The position numbers and the translations under genes are program-made. Below the pieces are notes generated by a model. It had not been told where the DNA came from, ran no database searches, and saw only the letters and a list, made by a program, of their open reading frames with translations. 20,398 bases of DNA from an uncultured Prevotella sp. (GTDB lineage Bacteria > Bacteroidota > Bacteroidia > Bacteroidales > Bacteroidaceae), in assembly GCA_900548195.1 (NCBI GenBank), contig URJQ01000047.1:1-20398 (forward strand), in the 5' to 3' direction. Positions within the stretch are counted from its first letter, which is position 1. The number at the start of each line of letters is the position of its first letter. Below are positions 1 to 6,447 of this stretch, piece after piece.

Positions 1-625
1 ATAGGAGAAGTGACTTGTATGCTCTTCGGCGCCCTTTCGAAGCCATATTCATGATGCAGGCAAGCAAGCCAAACGAAGCTCCCAGCACGGCATACTGATG
101 CTGTGCGCTTCCTCCCACCATCTGCTGGAGATAAGGGAAAGAAAGTAGCGTGACGAAGCCCATAGCATAGGCTCCCACCATACGATAAGAAGAGAATTGA
201 TTCTTCTCATCATCATCTTCTGTCATCACTCCGAGCAGTGAGCCATACGGCACATTGACCATAGTATAGACAGCCATCATCATGAGATAGAGAGTGTAAG
301 CCCAGATACGCTTGCCCGTAGGACCTAAGTCGGGGGTGAAGAGCAACAGAGCGAAGATGAGTCCATACGGTATTGCTCCGAAGATAAGCCACGGACGATA
401 CGTTCCCCAACGGGACTGTGTACGGTCGGCAAGGCTTCCCATCAGCGGGTCGGTGACTACATCAAACATACGTGCTACAAGCATCAATGCCGCGGCATCG
501 GCGAATGTGAGTCCGAAGACGTTGGTGAAAAACAGCGGGAAAGCCGTTGACATTATCTTCCATGTTATTCCGCCTGATGCGGCATCGCCTAAGGCGTAAC
601 CTATTTTTTCTTTTATACTTACCAT
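1..625 (-). CDS. GPH-family (MelB-like) sugar:cation symporter, partial (C-terminus beyond left edge)
   Basis: The reverse strand is open for 208 codons from the ATG at 625-623 to the window edge, so about the first half of a transporter is present. It starts MVSIKEKIGYALGDAASG, and the GYALGDAASG motif, the DVVTDPLMG motif in the second helix region and the following RSQ/RWGTYRPW-like loop are hallmarks of the glycoside-pentoside-hexuronide cation symporters. Hydrophobic segments alternate with short loops as expected for an inner-membrane protein. It lies downstream of the GH130 phosphorylase and GH26 mannanase on the same strand. In Bacteroides fragilis the same order (mannanase, mannosylglucose phosphorylase, symporter, cellobiose 2-epimerase) forms the mannan pathway, so import of mannobiose or mannosyl-glucose is the likely role. 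The family is well supported; the substrate is inferred from context. Confidence 0.9.
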   Translation of the reverse strand, partial: MVSIKEKIGYALGDAASGGITWKIMSTAFPLFFTNVFGLTFADAAALMLVARMFDVVTDPLMGSLADRTQSRWGTYRPWLIFGAIPYGLIFALLLFTPDLGPTGKRIWAYTLYLMMMAVYTMVNVPYGSLLGVMTEDDDEKNQFSSYRMVGAYAMGFVTLLSFPYLQQMVGGSAQHQYAVLGASFGLLACIMNMASKGRRRAYKSLLL

Positions 626-663
626 GAGGTTAGTTCTTTTGATTTCTGGTTTAGGTAGGGGAA

Positions 664-683
664 TCGGGCGGCAACGCGCCCGA
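664..683. other. GC-rich hairpin between phosphorylase and symporter genes
   Basis: TCGGGCG at 664-670 and CGCCCGA at 677-683 form a perfect 7-bp stem with a 6-nt loop, 38 nt upstream of the symporter ATG. No T-run follows it on the minus strand, so it does not look like a classic terminator. It may be an operon-internal RNA stabiliser or attenuator; the function is a guess. Confidence 0.5.
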
Positions 684-703
684 CACAGTGGCTGTTGGGG
701 TGG

Positions 704-809
704 TGGTTGGTTTTCGGTTGTTGGCTGTTGGTATATTTGCGATTAGCGATTGATCGATGACCGATAACCGATAACCGATAACCGACAACCAACGACCAAT
801 AACCGACAA
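704..809. repeat. Heptanucleotide tandem repeat in two inverted arms
   Basis: From 761 to 809 seven consecutive 7-mers run without a break: CCGATAA three times, then CCGACAA, CCAACGA, CCAATAA and CCGACAA. From 704 to 731 four 7-mers of the opposite sense (TGGTTGG, TTTTCGG, TTGTTGG, CTGTTGG) form a second arm. Unit edges were checked base by base. The array ends 4 bases from the phosphorylase stop codon and fills most of the gap before the symporter gene. A transcript of the minus strand could fold imperfectly between the arms. No known element is recognised. Confidence 0.8.
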
Positions 810-813
810 CCCA

Positions 814-2004
814 TTACACGTTCTTCTTGTTCTTTGCTATCAGAGCCTTGATGGCCTCTACAGAAGAAGCGGTGAAGAGTCCGTCTTCAGGAGTGTTCAT
901 GCAGTAGTCCACGAGTTTGTCAATAGTGGAGGTTGCCACGTGCATTCGTGTGTCAGCGGAAGCATAATAGATGAGCACTCTGTCGTCTCCTCTGTGCAGA
1001 CCGTCCTCATGCTCTCCGTCAGCAATCCATCCATTGGCGAATGCCACATTCATCACATCGCCGAGATATTCATCGCTGTCCGGCACAAGGAAGAAGCCAC
1101 CAGGCTTTGCAATCGTCTTGGTAGGGTCCTCAAGGCTCGTCATATAGAGATAGAGGACATAGCGGAGGCCGTCGGCAGTGGCACGAACACCATGTGCAAG
1201 ATGCAGCCAACCGCGATCTGTCTTGATAGGATGAGGACCTTCACCATTCTTCACCTCGGTGATAGTATGGTAATGGCGCGCATTTATGATAGTCTCTTCC
1301 TTCACTTCAGCGTGCTCGATGTCGTCAATCAAAGCCCAACCGATGCCACCACCTGAACCTGTATCGATGAAACCATCCTGCGGACGTGTGTAGAAAGCAT
1401 ACTTGCCATCCACAAACTCAGGATGCAACACTACGTTTCTCTGCTGCGACTTGGTCTTGAGGTCAGGCAGACGGTACCACGTCTTGAAATCCTTGGTTCG
1501 AGCAATGCCTGCTGTGGCAGTGGCAGCGCTGAGGTCTCCCGGTTTTGTGTCATCATGACGCTCAGCACAGAATACACCGTATATCCAGCCATCCTCATGA
1601 GCTGTGACGCGCATATCATAGATATTGGTGGCAGGAATGACATCGTCAGGCATGGTGATAGGTGCTTCCCAGAAGCGGAAATTGTCTATACCATTAGGAC
1701 TCTCAGCCACTGCGAAGAAGCTCTTTCGGTCAGCACCCTCGACGCGAACCACGAGAAGGTACTTGCCGTGCCACTTTATCGCACCGCTATTTAGCGTTGC
1801 ATTGACCATGATGCGCTGCATGAGGTAAGGATTATCCTTCTCGCAGAAGTCATATTTCCACTCCAGCGGGGTGTGCTCCGCAGTGAGAACGGGGTTTACA
1901 TACTTGTCATATATACCGTTTCCCCATTCCTTTTTCTGGTTGGGACGGGAGAGGAGTTGCTCGTGATGCTCTCTGAGAGCCTTTATTCTTTCTTGATAAT
2001 TCAT
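814..2004 (-). CDS. GH130 4-O-beta-D-mannosyl-D-glucose phosphorylase
   Basis: This 396-residue protein has no signal peptide and is predicted to be cytoplasmic. It matches, by recall, the GH130 subfamily 1 enzymes such as mannosylglucose phosphorylase of Bacteroides fragilis, which convert beta-1,4-mannosyl-glucose and phosphate to mannose 1-phosphate and glucose. Visible signatures include WGNGIYDKYVNPVLT near residues 27-41, the RVEGADRKSFFAVAESPNG strand-loop at 87-105, and NIYDMRV at 127-133, whose Asp130 sits where the family's essential proton donor is expected. Length fits the family, which is about 390 residues. It lies 73 nt downstream of the GH26 mannanase and upstream of the GPH symporter on the same strand, in the same order as the characterised mannan pathway. 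The start at 2004 is the first ATG and gives a family-like N-terminus. A mannobiose-preferring GH130_2 enzyme is less likely but not excluded without an alignment. Confidence 0.92.
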   Translation of the reverse strand: MNYQERIKALREHHEQLLSRPNQKKEWGNGIYDKYVNPVLTAEHTPLEWKYDFCEKDNPYLMQRIMVNATLNSGAIKWHGKYLLVVRVEGADRKSFFAVAESPNGIDNFRFWEAPITMPDDVIPATNIYDMRVTAHEDGWIYGVFCAERHDDTKPGDLSAATATAGIARTKDFKTWYRLPDLKTKSQQRNVVLHPEFVDGKYAFYTRPQDGFIDTGSGGGIGWALIDDIEHAEVKEETIINARHYHTITEVKNGEGPHPIKTDRGWLHLAHGVRATADGLRYVLYLYMTSLEDPTKTIAKPGGFFLVPDSDEYLGDVMNVAFANGWIADGEHEDGLHRGDDRVLIYYASADTRMHVATSTIDKLVDYCMNTPEDGLFTASSVEAIKALIAKNKKNV

Positions 2005-2077
2005 TGGATAATTATAGTGTCTTGTTATTATTTGCTTTTGTTTTGAGTTTATGTTTTTGCCGAAGAACTCACTATTA

Positions 2078-3250
2078 TCACATCCTCTTTATATCATTAA
2101 CGAAGAGAAAGCGTTTTTGTTTTGCCCAAGCCTTGAAATCATCAGCAGTCTTTGCTGCAGGAGAAGCACCGAAATGGTCCTTGCTATAGTTACGCCAAGG
2201 CAGGAAATAGCATACCGGATATTTCTCCACAAGGGGTTTGAAGACGCGCTGCCACCACGTAGAGTCAGGTGAATTCTGATAGCCACACTCAGTGACAGCA
2301 ATCAGTTTTCCACGTTCGGATGCTATCTTAGTGATGATATTTAGGTCAGAGTCCAGTTGCTTGATAAAGTCAGCCTCCGTGCCCCACTGGTAAGCATCCT
2401 CGCCAATGAGATCCACACGGTCGTCGCCAGGATAGCGCACGAGCCACTCTGCTTCGGTCCATGCTCCGGAAAGATTCGGAGAATACGACCATACGAGATA
2501 GTCCTTCAGCGTGGAAGAAGCAACAGGCACAGCATTGATGCAGTCTTGGGTGTAGTTCCAAAGTGCATGAAACTCTTCATCCGAGCAGTTGTCCTGTCCC
2601 CACCAAAACCAAGAACCATTATTCTCATGCCAAGGGCGGAATATGAGAGGAATCTGATTACCTTTGCTGTCTTTCAGCGAAACGAGGAAATCGCTCACCC
2701 TTTTCACCCAAAGATTATAGAGTTCGTGCTTTTTTCCACCAGGAAGAATGGAGCGGACGGTATGCTTAGGGTCAGGCAACTGGCTGATAATTTCCTCCTG
2801 TCTGAGTTTGCCGAGAGCCTCGACAGCCTGATTATACGCAGTGGTGTCGCTGGCAATCCATGCAGTAGTGCCGAGGAGAGGATTGCGAGGATGCCATGAG
2901 ATGGTCACTATACCTCCACGTTCATGCTGCCTTATAATCTCTTGACGTATCCTTTCGAAAGGCACGGAGTCGAGATTCTTTGTGTCTGCCATTTCGATAC
3001 CGCCGAGATCAAAGCCCATGACAGCGGGATAGTCGCCCACGAGATCGTAGGTGTCAGAGCGATTGAGGTCCCAGTCCCATGTGATGCCATAGAAAGTATC
3101 GTCCTGGTGTCCGTACATATATCCATTTTTTTGTATCTTTGCGAGTCGCTGTATCAGCTTTTGTCGAGGTGACTGCTTTGCGGCAATGGCTTCTGCGCTT
3201 GCGCAAAAGGCGAGAATGGTCATGATAAAAAATGTAAGGAAATGTCTCAT
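2078..3250 (-). CDS. GH26 beta-mannanase, secreted, catalytically complete
   Basis: The 390-residue protein starts with a Sec signal peptide (hydrophobic residues 4-20, likely cleaved near Ala-Ile-Ala at 21-24) and lacks a lipobox cysteine context, so it is probably periplasmic. The GH26 domain fills the rest: GYMYGHQDDTFYGITW (43-58), a conserved SWH at 118-120, the acid/base motif RPWHENNGSWFWWG at 205-218 with Glu209, and the nucleophile motif AVTECGYQ at 318-325 with Glu321. These are the two catalytic glutamates of retaining GH26 endo-beta-1,4-mannanases. It is the first gene of the left minus-strand block, followed by the GH130 phosphorylase and the symporter, so its likely job is to cut imported manno-oligosaccharides to disaccharides, as the B. 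fragilis GH26 does. The mannobiohydrolase-like mode is inferred from that pathway. Confidence 0.93.
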   Translation of the reverse strand: MRHFLTFFIMTILAFCASAEAIAAKQSPRQKLIQRLAKIQKNGYMYGHQDDTFYGITWDWDLNRSDTYDLVGDYPAVMGFDLGGIEMADTKNLDSVPFERIRQEIIRQHERGGIVTISWHPRNPLLGTTAWIASDTTAYNQAVEALGKLRQEEIISQLPDPKHTVRSILPGGKKHELYNLWVKRVSDFLVSLKDSKGNQIPLIFRPWHENNGSWFWWGQDNCSDEEFHALWNYTQDCINAVPVASSTLKDYLVWSYSPNLSGAWTEAEWLVRYPGDDRVDLIGEDAYQWGTEADFIKQLDSDLNIITKIASERGKLIAVTECGYQNSPDSTWWQRVFKPLVEKYPVCYFLPWRNYSKDHFGASPAAKTADDFKAWAKQKRFLFVNDIKRM

Positions 3251-3314
3251 TGTTTTAGTCTTTTATTGATTAGTAGGCGGCGTGATTTGTCGAAGAGATT
3301 AAAGAAACCGATAT

Positions 3315-3439
3315 GGCGTGTCGCTCGAAGAGCGGTGCCCGTCTCTGATTTACGAGTGCAAACTTGTCGAAGACTCGCACGAAGTAAATAGGGCGTGTCG
3401 CTCGAAGAGCGGTGTCCGTCTCCGATTTACGAGTGCAAA
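3315..3439. repeat. Two direct repeat units of 77-bp period upstream of the GH26 mannanase
   Basis: Two 48-bp copies at 3315-3362 and 3392-3439 differ at only two positions seen by eye (cc versus tc, ctg versus ccg) and are offset by 77 bp. The bases between also share a TTGTCGAAGA core, so the unit may be the full 77 bp. Each copy contains CGCTCGAAGAGCG, a 5-bp stem with a 3-nt loop. The repeats lie in the untranslated leader of the mannanase gene if the promoter-like element at 3434-3443 is used. Confidence 0.85.
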
Positions 3440-3443
3440 GGTA
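3434..3443 (-). promoter_or_regulatory. Bacteroidetes -7 promoter element (TACCTTTGCA) facing the GH26 mannanase
   Basis: On the minus strand the sequence reads TACCTTTGCA, a full match to the Bacteroidetes -7 consensus TAnnTTTG. I see no good -33 TTTG at 17-23 nt upstream, so the call rests on the -7 element alone. If used, transcription would start near 3429 and give a leader of about 180 nt that contains both repeat units. Confidence 0.45.
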
Positions 3444-3777
3444 ATGTGAATTCCCCATTTCATCTTTGCTTTTTTTGTCATATTCTTGTACTCGCTACGG
3501 AAAGGCTGTTTTTTATATTATTACTGGCATTCCATAAGATAAACGCAAGCATAATTTCAAGGCATCTGTGGGCAAAAGATGCTTATACAAAGCGTTACGT
3601 CTTCGACCTCTGCTTTAACACTCTGAACTGCATCCCATGCGGAACACTACTGTCTGGAACTGCAACAACTTGCGTTGCATCTTTTGAGACTCTTTATAGA
3701 GAAGCCCCCTATATATATAACAAGGTAAAGACAAAAACATGGAAATATCAGTTTTTGCAACTTTTTCATGTCATTTC
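3444..3777. other. Divergent intergenic stretch without a recognisable gene
   Basis: This AT-rich stretch separates the minus-strand mannanase from the plus-strand carboxylase promoter. An open frame crosses it but shows no recognisable domain and no plausible codon pattern, so no gene is called. Small inverted repeats are present: GCATCT/AGATGC (3562-3582) and TGCAAC/GTTGCA (3661-3679). Operators for either divergent promoter could lie here, but none is identified. Confidence 0.5.
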
Positions 3778-3809
3778 TTGGCTATTTGACAGAAAAAGAC
3801 TACCTTTGC
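3778..3809 (+). promoter_or_regulatory. Bacteroidetes-type promoter for the riboswitch-carboxylase transcript
   Basis: TTG at 3778-3780 and TACCTTTG at 3801-3808 are separated by 20 nt, matching the Bacteroidetes -33/-7 arrangement (TTG, about 19 nt, TAnnTTTG). Transcription would begin close to 3815, which is at the 5' edge of the riboswitch P1 stem. That agreement between promoter and RNA start strengthens both calls. Confidence 0.8.
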
Positions 3810-3812
3810 AGC

Positions 3813-4035
3813 GCATTTGGTTCTCCATCGCAAGAGATTGCGCATAGGAGCTAAGATGGGAATGCAGTGGAAATCTGCGACATTACCCGATGCTGTGAGT
3901 CCTTTCTTCAGGACTGTCACATCCAATGGTCACTGGACCGGAAAAGATAGAAGACGCAAGTTTTCCCCGTCTTTTCCAATCGTTTGGGAAGACCGTGACA
4001 GCCACAAGGACAAAGTCAGAAGACCTGCCAATGCC
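3813..4035 (+). ncRNA. Cobalamin riboswitch (AdoCbl/B12 element)
   Basis: The conserved core of the cobalamin riboswitch is readable in order. GGGAAT lies at 3858-3863, GTGGAAATC at 3867-3875, CCCGATGCTGTGA at 3886-3898, a GTCACTGGACC segment near 3930, a second GGGAAG near 3986, and the B12 box AGTCAGAAGACCTGCC at 4014-4029. A closing P1 helix is possible between GCATT (3813-3817) and AATGC (4030-4034). A P2-region hairpin CGCAA-GAGA-TTGCG (3829-3842) has a GNRA loop. The B12 box differs from the usual AGTCAGGAGACCTGCC at one position. The element directly follows a promoter on the same strand and precedes the carboxylase operon. Such riboswitches normally lower expression when cobalamin is bound. 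No strong terminator or obvious sequestered start codon was found downstream, so the expression platform is not identified. Confidence 0.93.
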
Positions 4036-4415
4036 ATTCAAGTGACGCGTGCCTGCGGGATTACGGGTATCGACGGAAATCTTTTTATTTTCTTATTTCA
4101 TGGTAAGGTACGAAATAACTTATCAGAGGCATTCTGCGTATATGTGCCAGCAGAAATCCGGGATTGGCACTATTGCGCCCATCACTGCTGACAGCAAAAG
4201 AAGGATGCCAATTCAGGAAGTCTTGCTTATGCCGTCAATGACACTATCACGACAGCCAATGCGGGGACGAACTCGTCGCTTGCCGAGCAGATGGAGATTG
4301 TATCATCTGCAATCGGATTCAGAGACAGCCACACTTCAGCATCCCTATTGCAATGTAAAAAAAGGAAGACAATTATCCAGACAGACAATAAAAACACAAA
4401 ATACAATTCAGATTG
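4036..4415 (+). other. Long leader between riboswitch and carboxylase operon, with a possible decayed coding trace
   Basis: This 380-nt stretch has no intact gene I can recognise. One frame reads KSGIGTIAPITADS near 4151-4196. Shifting frame at about 4198-4204 continues as KDANSGSLAYAVNDTI and on to AEQMEIVSSAIGF. The second frame is open from 4192 to a TGA at 4414-4416 that overlaps the carboxylase ATG as TGATG. The composition of these peptides looks protein-like, which suggests either a frameshifted remnant of a small riboswitch-controlled gene or a short upstream ORF (ATG 4291, 41 codons). No family was recognised and chance cannot be excluded. Confidence 0.35.
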
Positions 4416-5930
4416 ATGATTAGAAAAGTATTAGTAGCAAACCGTGGCGAGATAGCGATTCGCGTGATGCGAAGCTGCTATGAGATGGGAATCCGCTCAG
4501 TCGCCGTTTACAGTACGGTCGACAGATACTCACGCCATGTGCTTTTTGCAAATGAGGCAGAGTGCATCGGAGGTGCACAGAGTGCTGACAGTTATCTCAA
4601 CATAGACCACCTCATGGAGGCTGCACGCAAGCATCAGGTGGACGCTATCCATCCCGGTTACGGCTTTCTCTCTGAAAATTCCGAGTTTGCACGCAGATGC
4701 CGGCAGGAGGGATTCATATTCATAGGGCCACGCCCAGAGACTATGGACATGATGGGCGACAAAATCAGCGCCCGCAAGACAATGATTGCCGCCGGCGTTC
4801 CTGTAGTGCCAGGCACGGAAGAGCCTATCAGAACCGCCGAGGAAGCCGTAGAGACAGCGAAGCGCATAGGATTCCCCGTGATGCTCAAAGCCTCCATGGG
4901 AGGTGGCGGCAAAGGCATGCGCCTTATAGAACGGGAGGAGGACGTGATAGAAATGTACAATTCTGCTAGAAGCGAAGCAGTGGCAGGATTCGGTGATGAC
5001 ACTGTCTATATCGAAAAATTCCTGGAAGAGCCGCATCATATCGAATTCCAGATTCTTGGCGACAAGCATGGCAACGTGGTACATATCTTCGACCGCGAAT
5101 GCTCCGTACAACGTCGTCACCAGAAGATAGTAGAGGAATCTCCATCGCCCTTCATCGACTACAACCTCCGTATGGAGATGGGAGCAAAGGCTGTTGCCGC
5201 CGCAAAGGCCGTAGGCTACGAAGGCGCGGGCACGATTGAGTTTCTCGTGGACAAGAACCACAAGTTCTATTTCCTTGAGATGAACACCCGCCTGCAGGTA
5301 GAACATCCCATAACTGAGGAAGTAGTAGGCATTGACCTCGTCAAGCAACAGATAGACATCGCACAGGGAATGGAACTCTCTTTCAGGCAGGAGGACCTTC
5401 GCCAGCATGGACATGCCATCGAGTGCCGCATCTGTGCAGAGGATACAGAACATGGCTTCATGCCTTCACCGGGCATCATCCAGCAGCTCACCGAGCCTTC
5501 AGGCATAGGGACACGAATAGATTCCTACGTATATGAAGGATATGAGATACCTATCCACTATGACCCGATGATAGGAAAACTCATCGTATGGGCCACAACA
5601 CGCGAATATGCCATAGAGAGAATGCGCCGGGTGCTGTATGAATACAAGATAACAGGTCTCACTACAAACATCAGATACCTACGCCGCATCATCGACGTGC
5701 CAGACTTCAAGAACGGCAACTACGACACTCTCTTCGTGGAAAAAAACGAGGACAGACTGCGCCCACGGTCGGGTTTCAAGAACGACTCGGAGCAAATGGC
5801 TGTCATAGCGGCATATATCGATTATCTGATGAACCTCGATGAGAATGAATCTCCATATATAAACAATGACGGTTCGACCATCAGCAGATGGCGTTCTTTC
5901 GGACTGCAAAAAGGCGTATTACGAGTATAA
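4416..5930 (+). CDS. accC: Biotin carboxylase subunit of an acyl-CoA carboxylase
   Basis: The 504-residue protein carries all landmarks of biotin carboxylase, which uses ATP and bicarbonate to carboxylate the biotin of a carrier protein. The N-terminal domain begins KVLVANRGEIAIRVM (residues 4-18). The ATP-grasp glycine loop MGGGGKGMR is at 161-169, DRECSVQRRHQK at 227-238 and EMNTRLQVEHP at 288-298, followed by the C-terminal domain motif GHAIECRICAED. The size is that of the longer PccA/pyruvate-carboxylase-A-like group rather than the roughly 450-residue E. coli AccC. The ATG at 4416 is preferred over the TTG at 4413 because it gives the usual MIRKVLVANRGE start. The next gene starts one base after the stop codon, so it forms an operon with the biotin carrier and carboxyltransferase. 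Upstream lies a cobalamin riboswitch on the same strand. Confidence 0.96.
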   Translation: MIRKVLVANRGEIAIRVMRSCYEMGIRSVAVYSTVDRYSRHVLFANEAECIGGAQSADSYLNIDHLMEAARKHQVDAIHPGYGFLSENSEFARRCRQEGFIFIGPRPETMDMMGDKISARKTMIAAGVPVVPGTEEPIRTAEEAVETAKRIGFPVMLKASMGGGGKGMRLIEREEDVIEMYNSARSEAVAGFGDDTVYIEKFLEEPHHIEFQILGDKHGNVVHIFDRECSVQRRHQKIVEESPSPFIDYNLRMEMGAKAVAAAKAVGYEGAGTIEFLVDKNHKFYFLEMNTRLQVEHPITEEVVGIDLVKQQIDIAQGMELSFRQEDLRQHGHAIECRICAEDTEHGFMPSPGIIQQLTEPSGIGTRIDSYVYEGYEIPIHYDPMIGKLIVWATTREYAIERMRRVLYEYKITGLTTNIRYLRRIIDVPDFKNGNYDTLFVEKNEDRLRPRSGFKNDSEQMAVIAAYIDYLMNLDENESPYINNDGSTISRWRSFGLQKGVLRV

Positions 5931-5931
5931 C

Positions 5932-6447
5932 ATGGAAATACAGGTAGGAAATAAAATTCAGGAAGTGACTCTATTGAGCAAGGATGACAACAAAGTCAGC
6001 ATCGACATCGACGGAAAGGTGTATGACGTGGATGTGGCAATGCTGCAAAACGGCACTTGCTCCATCATCTACGGAGGTAATTCCTATAATGCGGAAATGA
6101 TAAAATCTGCAGGAAACAAGCATTACAACGTCAAGCTCAACTACTCTTCATATACCATCAACATCCTCGACTCACAGGCAAAATACATGAGGATGAGGAA
6201 AAGACGCAATGATTCCGTACAAGCAGACACAATCACATCACCCATGCCCTGCAAGATAGTAAAGGTGTATGTGAAGAAAGGAGACAAAGTCAAGGCTGAT
6301 GATACCCTCTTCACCATGGAGGCCATGAAGATGCAATCAAACTACAAGGTATCTTCTGACTGCACCATCAAGGATGTTCTCATAGCAGAAGGCGACAGCG
6401 TGGGCGCAGACCAGATTCTTGTCAAATTAGAACTTAATGAACAGTAA
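5932..6447 (+). CDS. accB: Biotin carboxyl carrier protein of acyl-CoA carboxylase
   Basis: This 171-residue protein ends in a biotinyl domain of about 75 residues. It begins ITSPMPCKIVKVYVKKGDKV (101-120) and contains the biotinylation motif EAMKMQ with Lys133. The N-terminal 95 residues are a less conserved extension seen in many Bacteroidetes biotin carriers. The ATG at 5932 lies one base after the biotin carboxylase stop codon; an in-frame upstream start at 5866 would lie inside that gene and is rejected. The 3' end overlaps the carboxyltransferase start by 11 bp, which suggests translational coupling. It shuttles carboxyl groups between the other two subunits. It could instead serve an oxaloacetate or methylmalonyl-CoA decarboxylase, but no membrane beta subunit is encoded here. 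Confidence 0.95.
   Translation: MEIQVGNKIQEVTLLSKDDNKVSIDIDGKVYDVDVAMLQNGTCSIIYGGNSYNAEMIKSAGNKHYNVKLNYSSYTINILDSQAKYMRMRKRRNDSVQADTITSPMPCKIVKVYVKKGDKVKADDTLFTMEAMKMQSNYKVSSDCTIKDVLIAEGDSVGADQILVKLELNEQ

Noticed and set aside
761..809. Heptad array considered as a CRISPR array or telomere-like element
   Set aside because: There are no spacers between units, the unit is only 7 bp, and no cas gene or replicon end is present.
3395..4191. Two plus-strand open frames (3395-3847 and 3817-4191) across the promoter and riboswitch
   Set aside because: They overlap the leader repeats, the promoter and the structured riboswitch RNA, and their translations show no recognisable protein family.
4530..5453. 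307-codon open frame on the minus strand inside the biotin carboxylase gene
   Set aside because: It lies wholly antisense to a certain gene, has a His/Cys/Leu-rich composition typical of a shadow frame, and shows no domain.
5866..5931. Upstream in-frame start for the biotin carrier protein
   Set aside because: It lies inside the 3' end of the biotin carboxylase gene and adds 22 residues unlike the family; the ATG at 5932, one base after the stop, is a better operon start.
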